From the NCBI RefSeq assembly GCF_003315175.1, contig NZ_QNRQ01000007.1, positions 166,867 to 230,866 of the forward strand: a stretch of DNA of 64,000 nucleotides, read 5' to 3'. The DNA is from Eoetvoesiella caeni (GTDB lineage Bacteria; Pseudomonadota; Gammaproteobacteria; Burkholderiales; Burkholderiaceae_B). The notes under the pieces are model-generated. The model was not told the origin of the DNA. It saw nothing but the letters and a program-made list of their open reading frames with translations, and ran no database searches. Every line of letters begins with the position of its first letter. Position 1 is the stretch's first letter. Position numbers and translations under genes: made by a program. Positions 59,501 to 64,000 of the stretch are shown here, piece after piece.

Positions 59501-60201
59501 CAAACGATTTGTCAGGTATCAGCGAGGAGTTCAAGAGGTCGATCCAGACCCGTGTCGCCGATCTTGTTGATTATCAGAGCGTTTCATACGCACGCCATTA
59601 TTTACGCAAAATCGCCGATGTAGCGAAAAGCGAGCGAGCGGTTCTTGGCGAAGGCGGACGGCTCGAAGCTACCGAAGCCGTTGCTCGCTATTTATATAAG
59701 TTGATGGCCTATAAGGATGAATACGAGGTAGCTCGTTTACTAATGCAACGCACATTCTCCATGCGTGTCGGGCAGATGTTCACCGGCCCGGTCCGGATGG
59801 TCTTTAACCTTCAGCCGCCTTTTCTTCGCTGGTTCGGTCTGCATCGAAAGGCGGAGCTGGGCCCATGGATACGACCATTGCTGCATGGGCTTTCCAAGCT
59901 TAAGTTTCTACGCGGAACAGCAATCGACCCGTTCGGCTATCTCGCAGTGAGGCGCGAGGAACGAGAACTAATACGTTGGTATGAGAGCGTCATCGACGAG
60001 GCGTTACTGAAGCTGAATTCAAGCAATTTCCAGACTATCTGTGCTCTGCTTTCATTGCCTGATGAAATCCGCGGCTATGAGCGCATCAAGACGAACAATA
60101 TTCGGGAAGCTAAAGCGAAAGCCTTGCATCTTAAGGAACAACTAAATTCAGGGCGTTTTGCCCCAAAGGGTGTATCGGTGGTCTATCTTTCGCCCCAATG
60201 A
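56530..60201 (+). CDS. fused indolepyruvate:ferredoxin oxidoreductase family protein
   Basis: 1223 residues, IorA- and IorB-like parts in one chain. N-terminal pyrimidine domain (ITGYPGSPLGGYD, then QNEELAATTLMGTQMLDEHP), CSGCPHN (about 466), TPP site with IGDGSLMHSSYQN (about 532), a 4Fe-4S cysteine set CENCGDCGRVANC (about 670-682) with CNQDQACIKGEC, a gamma domain (IPGLGGTGVLTANAIM, about 756) and a C-terminal DUF6537 region. The family oxidatively decarboxylates aryl- or branched-chain 2-oxoacids to acyl-CoA. The first ~40 residues are atypical; ATG 56629 is another possible start. Confidence 0.88.
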   Translation: MKVVTGESAVLKHAQITNFTEGGEDVTVASIPIMPSTQIPSVLDRYETEKGRIFLSGIQALVRLPIEQLRRDKRAGLRTRAYITGYPGSPLGGYDIALGQATKTLNSHGAIHQPGQNEELAATTLMGTQMLDEHPHPDVDGVVAYWYGKGPGIDRSGDALKHGNFAGTSTHGAVVILSGEDHEANSSTVPYQQEFSFEHFGIPVLYPATVAEFLEFGLHAAEMSRYSGCWVALKLVGPLCDGGEVVTVFPDQFTCKKPELQLNGKPFKKVANFTFFPGINIETERQLYVERHAAVKEYARLNQLNKVMHSGAKDRIGIVCAGKTYTDTCQAFADMGLDAEALTAGGIRIAKIGLLCPLDSEFIRQFAQGLAKIIVIEEKRDFLERQVAHALSGTGIISIIGKNDGNGQPLFPLEGGLNSDAIAMLLGKVLAEDIALPNTASARFNQITRLLNHDHKLQPRRTLNYCSGCPHNVSTKLAPGQIAWGAPGCHIFAAVMDTPDKRIEAITQFGGEGLPWIGLAPFTTRKHIVQNIGDGSLMHSSYQNIRFAVTAGVNITFKILFNGVIANTGGQVSPGAPSIVTLLSHLALEGVAKIVLIAKDASRYNNIKLPKSVSLRAVDALEASLVELSEIAGVTILLYDGECANERRRRQKRGKAPLPVRFTVVNEDVCENCGDCGRVANCMSLQKVKTEFGEKTQIHQSSCNQDQACIKGECPSFVTVEVAPGTKIKKPPLQTLDESLIPQPSMPSVARPYHVYIPGLGGTGVLTANAIMAQAASFDGNEVKSYDQTGAAQKWGAVLSSLIISAPGHPSITNRVGYGKADLYLVLDMLAGVDQKNLRCCQPELTGAVINSNVLPSGDMIRDPHIKLPYGDMIEAIGTVSRGSKNVVLDARRIAEGLFGDYVMANMVTIGAAYQAGLLPISSESMEKAITLNGTQVEVNILAFRAGRLSQHNPDALEEMLARPFNTLSDRVADLNDRRLDDERIVRLMDSNDLSGISEEFKRSIQTRVADLVDYQSVSYARHYLRKIADVAKSERAVLGEGGRLEATEAVARYLYKLMAYKDEYEVARLLMQRTFSMRVGQMFTGPVRMVFNLQPPFLRWFGLHRKAELGPWIRPLLHGLSKLKFLRGTAIDPFGYLAVRREERELIRWYESVIDEALLKLNSSNFQTICALLSLPDEIRGYERIKTNNIREAKAKALHLKEQLNSGRFAPKGVSVVYLSPQ

Positions 60202-60326
60202 GAGCGGCGCAAGAAGGCTCCTGCCATAACATTTCTCCAGTCTAATAGATCGCTATAAAAGATCGGTGCGTCACTAAGGAGCCTGTTGCGCAATCTTGGG
60301 ATTAAAGCATTATTCGGCTGACATAA

Positions 60327-60467
60327 ATTTACGGCTCAGTGATGCCATTTATTTTTATCGAGCTGCTTGTACTGGGCTTGCTTTTGCTATTGCCTTGGCT
60401 CGCGACAGGACTGCCACGGCTGATAGTTCAACAACTATGGAGACAAAAAAATGAAACTTACTTTTAA
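60327..60467 (+). pseudogene. 3' remnant of a TRAP transporter large permease gene (dctM-like)
   Basis: After an in-frame stop at 60324 the plus strand encodes IYGSVMPFIFIELLVLGLLL, then LLPWLATGLPRL and a short charged tail, ending at 60467. This matches the last ~45 residues of DctM-type permeases (pattern: IyrgvlPF, hydrophobic helix, FP-x-LalWLP). It overlaps the dctP start by 17 bases. No more of dctM, and no dctQ, was found. Its ATG at 60342 could still allow a 41-residue membrane peptide. Confidence 0.6.
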
Positions 60468-61419
60468 GAAACTTGCTTTAGGAACATTGCTGGGCCTCGT
60501 CGCTTTCTCGGCACAAAGCGCCCAGGTCACCTTGAAGGCGGTCAGCGCCTTCGCGAAAAATTCGTACTTCGACCAGCGCTTCGAAAATTTCGTCAAAAAA
60601 TTTAACGAAGAGGGAAAAGGAATCTTACAGATCCAGATGCTCGGTGGCCCCGAGTCCATGCCCCCTTTTGAAGTCGGCAATGCACTGCGGGCCGGCGTGA
60701 TCGACTTAGCCAATACTACCGGGGTGTTCTTGGCCAATCTTTTACCCGAAGCTCTGGCACTAAGCTTTTCAACCACGCCTATGGCCACTTTGCGAGCAAA
60801 CGGGGGCGACGCGCTTCTAGACAACATCATGCGTGAAAAAGCCAATATCGTATGGCTGGGCCGTGTTCATGATGGGCTGAAATTCCATATCTACACGAAC
60901 AAAAAGCCCGAGAATTTTTCGTTCAAAGACATGAAGCTGCGCAGTGTGCCTGTATATCGGTCGTTCTTCCAGTCATTGGGGGCGTTGCCGTTGCAAGTGC
61001 CACCAGGCGAAGTCTATACGGCACTTGAGCGCGGCGTAGTCGACGGGTACGGCTGGCCCAGCGTGGGCATTTTCGATCTTGGCTGGCAGGAAAAGACCAA
61101 ATACCGTATCGAGCCCGGTTTTTACAATGTTGAAGATAGCTTGTACATGAACCAGGACAAATACAAGAAGCTCGATGAAACGCAACGGGCTTTCTTAACT
61201 GCGCAGGTACGGCAGCTCGAAGAACTTTTTGTACAAGATCAAAAGGCAGTTGAACGTGAGAAGACAAGGCTGGTTGAAGCCGGAATCGAGATTATCTCGT
61301 TACCCCCTGATCTAGCCGCCAAATTCATCGCAACCGCAAACGAGGCTGGGTGGAAAGCTATCGATCAGGCGAGCCCGAAGTACGCCGCTCAACTACGGAA
61401 AGCATTCGGCGCACAATAA
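60451..61419 (+). CDS. TRAP transporter substrate-binding protein, DctP family
   Basis: 322 residues from ATG 60451 (GGAGAC upstream), signal peptide with cleavage near SAQS-AQ (about 23). DctP traits: MPPFEVGNALRAGVIDLANT, MKLRSVPVYRSFFQSLGALP and VPPGEVYTALERGVVDGYGW, with the conserved Arg that binds a carboxylate. Thus a carboxylate, plausibly an aromatic or keto acid, is the ligand. The matching permeases are missing apart from the relic just upstream. Confidence 0.88.
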   Translation: MKLTFKKLALGTLLGLVAFSAQSAQVTLKAVSAFAKNSYFDQRFENFVKKFNEEGKGILQIQMLGGPESMPPFEVGNALRAGVIDLANTTGVFLANLLPEALALSFSTTPMATLRANGGDALLDNIMREKANIVWLGRVHDGLKFHIYTNKKPENFSFKDMKLRSVPVYRSFFQSLGALPLQVPPGEVYTALERGVVDGYGWPSVGIFDLGWQEKTKYRIEPGFYNVEDSLYMNQDKYKKLDETQRAFLTAQVRQLEELFVQDQKAVEREKTRLVEAGIEIISLPPDLAAKFIATANEAGWKAIDQASPKYAAQLRKAFGAQ

Positions 61420-61502
61420 CTCTCGTTTAACAAGACTGTCTGTGCTCGTGCGCGCTTCGTCGCTTGGCGCAAGCGCGCACGATATAAAGGTGGAAATCGA
61501 GA

Positions 61503-62651
61503 ATGAAGATTAATATCCTCGGCGGTGGCCCCGCCGGATTATATGCGGCCTATCTATTGAAGCGCCAGCGTCCCGATGCATCGGTGCACGTCTATGAGCA
61601 GAACGCCGCCGACACCACCTTCGGCTTTGGTGTTGTATTTTCCGAACAGGCTCTGGAATTCCTGCGTGCGAACGACGAGGAGACGCTGGATGCCATCACT
61701 AAAGATCTAGAGAGCTGGCGAGACATTGAGTTGCGAATTCATGGCCAGATCATCCATATCGATGGCGTGGGTTTTACCGGCATTGCTCGTCTCAAATTAT
61801 TGGAAATATTAAGCCAGAAAGCATTGTCGGTCGGCGCTATCCTGTGCCATCAGCGGGTTATCGAGAACCTGGGCGAAATAGACGACGCCGATCTCATTAT
61901 CGGCGCTGATGGGATTAATTCTCTTGTCCGCCGTACTCATGAGGAGAGCTTCGGCACGACTATCGACCATTTTGAGAACCGGTTCGCTTGGTTTGGCGCC
62001 ACGCGGGCCTTTGGCCATTTAACCCAGACGTTCAAAGAGGTTCCGCAAGGCTTCTTTAACGCACATCATTATCGGTACTCACCGTCGATGAGCACTTTTC
62101 TGGTGGAGGCGAATGCGGCCACTTTCAAACAGATAGGCTTCGCCGACATGAGCGAAGAAGAATCCAGGCTCTACTGCCAGAAGATATTCGCCGAGGAGCT
62201 GGAAGGAGCAAGTTTGGTCGCCAACAAGTCTCAATGGAGGCAGTTTCCAAAAATCAACAACGCACGGTGGTCAGTGGGGAAGTATGTGATTATTGGCGAT
62301 GCTCTTCGAACTGCTCATTTTTCGATAGGATCCGGAACTCGCTTAGCGCTGGAGGACGTCCAGGCGCTCGCAAAGGCCCTAGCCGAGAATCCTAAGGATA
62401 TTATCAGCGCATTAGCAAGCTTTGAGGCTGCACGGCGCCCTGTGGTAGAAAAAATCGTTACTGCAGCGAATCAAAGCGCGAAATGGTACGACAGTTTTGC
62501 CGAACACATGAAACTTCCGGCGTGGGAATTCGCCTTTAACTACATCAGCCGATCAGGGCGAATTGATCTTGATCGTTTGCGAACAAACTCACCGCAGTTT
62601 GTTTCAAGCTACGACCGGTGGCTGCGAAGCGATGCTTACTCAAAATTTTAG
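61503..62651 (+). CDS. FAD-dependent aromatic monooxygenase, aryl-CoA type
   Basis: 382 residues. Rossmann FAD motif NILGGGPAGLYAAYLLKRQR (about 4-23), a second FAD contact at VIIGDALRTAHFSIGSGTRL (about 262-281). Sequence character is that of the N-terminal monooxygenase unit of salicylyl-CoA 5-hydroxylase and 2-aminobenzoyl-CoA monooxygenase and of VioD-like tryptophan hydroxylase: a flavin enzyme that hydroxylates a CoA-bound or indolic ring with NAD(P)H and O2. With the 2-oxoacid oxidoreductase upstream, an arylacetyl- or aroyl-CoA substrate is a reasonable inference. Confidence 0.8.
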   Translation: MKINILGGGPAGLYAAYLLKRQRPDASVHVYEQNAADTTFGFGVVFSEQALEFLRANDEETLDAITKDLESWRDIELRIHGQIIHIDGVGFTGIARLKLLEILSQKALSVGAILCHQRVIENLGEIDDADLIIGADGINSLVRRTHEESFGTTIDHFENRFAWFGATRAFGHLTQTFKEVPQGFFNAHHYRYSPSMSTFLVEANAATFKQIGFADMSEEESRLYCQKIFAEELEGASLVANKSQWRQFPKINNARWSVGKYVIIGDALRTAHFSIGSGTRLALEDVQALAKALAENPKDIISALASFEAARRPVVEKIVTAANQSAKWYDSFAEHMKLPAWEFAFNYISRSGRIDLDRLRTNSPQFVSSYDRWLRSDAYSKF

Positions 62652-62763
62652 GGTTAGCGGCGAGCCACTAGCATTCAATTAGCGACTGCGCCAAGCTTCG
62701 AAACTTGCCGGCGGGCTTCGCGAACCAGCCCACCGTCAAGAAGCAGCAAATTTCTCGATCTCT

Positions 62764-64000
62764 TTATCTGTTCTTGCGCAGGGGCGGATACACGTATGCG
62801 CCAAGCAGCAGCATGGCCAGGCAAGACACGATCAGGGCAATGCCGAATAGCAGCAGCGCTGGAGCGTAAGAGCCGAGTACATCGAAGGACAATCCCATGA
62901 CATAGATGCCGACTGCGCAGCCGATGGAAAACAAACTAAAGATCCAGCCATAGATTTGACCAAAGCTTTTCAGGCCAAAGTAACGGGAACCCAGGTAACC
63001 GATCATGTCAAGCTCCGCTCCGACAGCTAATCCAAGTGCTATTAATCCCAATTGAATGAAGGATCCGCTATATAAAAGGTAAATGCCAATAATTGGAAGA
63101 AGGAAAAACAGGATTGATACATATGGTGCAAAGAAATGATCGACAAGGAAACCGTACAACAGCCGCCCAAGCAAAGTGGCAATTCCGATGATGGCTAGCA
63201 TCTTCGCGGCGACAGGCGGCGCCATGCCGCCGTCTGTTAGTAAGGGGAAGATATGGACCACGACCCCCTGTACCGACATTCCAACGAGAAACGAGGCGAC
63301 CGCAAGGACCCAGAATTGCGACATTGAGCGCGCTTCGCGGGCGGATATACCGGGCAATGGCGTGACGTCATCCGCGTTGGCTGCTTGGGTGCCGACCTGC
63401 GTAGTTTCGAAGGGCTCTCGAATGAAAGCAAGTACGCTGGGCACCGCTATTATGATCACCAGCACCCCCATCCCCATAAAACCGGAGCGCCAGCCATAGG
63501 ACCGGATAAGCCATTCCACAAATTGCGGAAGTAACGCGGCGCCCACGCCGATCCCCGAAATGGCAATGCCCATAGCGAGCCCCCGTTTTGCATCGAACCA
63601 GGCCGAGATGCTCTTGACATAGCCGATGGGCGTCTGTACACCGCCAAGGATACCTGCCAAAGCAAAGAGCGCGATGAAAGCAGCTGGCATTGCCGGAGTA
63701 AGAGCTATGGCGGCGACGCTTATGCCGAACAAAACGATGGCGGGCACCATGACTCGGCGCACACCGTATCGGTCCATAAGTGCCCCGACGAAAGGCAGCG
63801 TGAGCGCCATGCAAATGATATAGGAGCTGTTTGCAGCGGACAATGTACCGCGGCCCCACCCGAATTCGGCGCCGATGGGCTTGATGAACAGCGTGAAGGT
63901 GTAGGTACCCACGCGGGACGGTAGAATGATGACGCGGGCCAATGTAACGCGGCGGCTGGCACATGCCGTCGATTCTGCAGCGACAAAGCATCCAGAGCTC
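62764..64000 (-). CDS. MFS transporter, 5' end beyond the window
   Basis: The frame stays open from the stop at 62764 to the window edge, and the in-frame TTG at 63942 would begin inside membrane helix 1, so the gene most likely starts outside. Visible: VGTYTFTLFIKPIGAEFGWG, motif A-like GALMDRYGVRRVM, and eleven or so membrane segments, similar to oxalate/formate or monocarboxylate-type MFS carriers. Probably imports an organic acid for the adjoining catabolic genes. Confidence 0.82.
   Translation of the reverse strand, partial: SSGCFVAAESTACASRRVTLARVIILPSRVGTYTFTLFIKPIGAEFGWGRGTLSAANSSYIICMALTLPFVGALMDRYGVRRVMVPAIVLFGISVAAIALTPAMPAAFIALFALAGILGGVQTPIGYVKSISAWFDAKRGLAMGIAISGIGVGAALLPQFVEWLIRSYGWRSGFMGMGVLVIIIAVPSVLAFIREPFETTQVGTQAANADDVTPLPGISAREARSMSQFWVLAVASFLVGMSVQGVVVHIFPLLTDGGMAPPVAAKMLAIIGIATLLGRLLYGFLVDHFFAPYVSILFFLLPIIGIYLLYSGSFIQLGLIALGLAVGAELDMIGYLGSRYFGLKSFGQIYGWIFSLFSIGCAVGIYVMGLSFDVLGSYAPALLLFGIALIVSCLAMLLLGAYVYPPLRKNR

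Noticed and set aside
62652..62763. Short minus-strand peptide after the MFS gene
   Set aside because: About 25 codons look protein-like, yet no family was recognised and there is no start signal.

Overview
The window looks like a chromosome segment from a beta-proteobacterium of the order Burkholderiales, most likely family Alcaligenaceae (Bordetella/Achromobacter/Pusillimonas-like). This is inferred from protein character and from gene orders such as DUF3460-scpA-panC, ubiJ-ubiB, pcm-tolC and ispB followed by tRNA-Pro. No 16S gene is present, so the genus is not settled.

Bases 1 to about 37,400 are GC-rich core genome. From left to right they hold the 5' end of a CocE-like lipoprotein hydrolase; a Tim44-domain protein; ubiJ-ubiB (ubiquinone); a diiron desaturase-like protein; rfaE2 (heptose activation); pcm-tolC; thiG-thiD (thiamine); and a B12 block in which a cobalamin riboswitch precedes btuB and btuF and diverges from the B12-dependent methionine synthase metH. 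Then come an MmyB-like regulator, a DHA2 drug exporter, DUF3460-scpA-panC, a mini LuxR regulator, an NlpE-like lipoprotein, a short prepilin peptidase, coaE, zapD, an mdtABC-oprM type RND tripartite pump, a Nudix-ThiE fusion, a DUF815 ATPase, ispB and tRNA-Pro(CGG).

Bases about 37,416 to 45,250 are lower in GC and look like a degraded integrative element placed against the 3' end of tRNA-Pro. They carry a tyrosine integrase, an SSB, a replication-relaxation family protein, several unknown proteins, a truncated P-loop kinase-like gene, and repeat-rich intergenic DNA. No conjugation genes and no second attachment site were found. The right edge abuts the 5' third of an HMW/FHA-like two-partner-secretion adhesin whose remainder is missing.

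Bases about 45,250 to 64,000 are a patchwork accessory region. They hold the adhesin fragment, a lytic transglycosylase, a DMT transporter, an SDR dehydrogenase, a complete IS21-family element with its 4-bp target duplication, and then a probable aromatic-acid catabolic set: IclR regulator, Rieske oxygenase, LivK-type binding protein, LysR regulator, fused indolepyruvate:ferredoxin oxidoreductase, TRAP binding protein DctP, aryl-CoA-type FAD monooxygenase and an MFS carrier cut by the window end. This region contains gene debris that normal annotation would miss: a 24-residue Rieske oxygenase relic beside the IS, a short ORF split by the IS, and the last ~45 codons of a TRAP large permease (dctM) just in front of dctP. 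Together they suggest repeated deletion and shuffling of a larger aromatic-compound locus.
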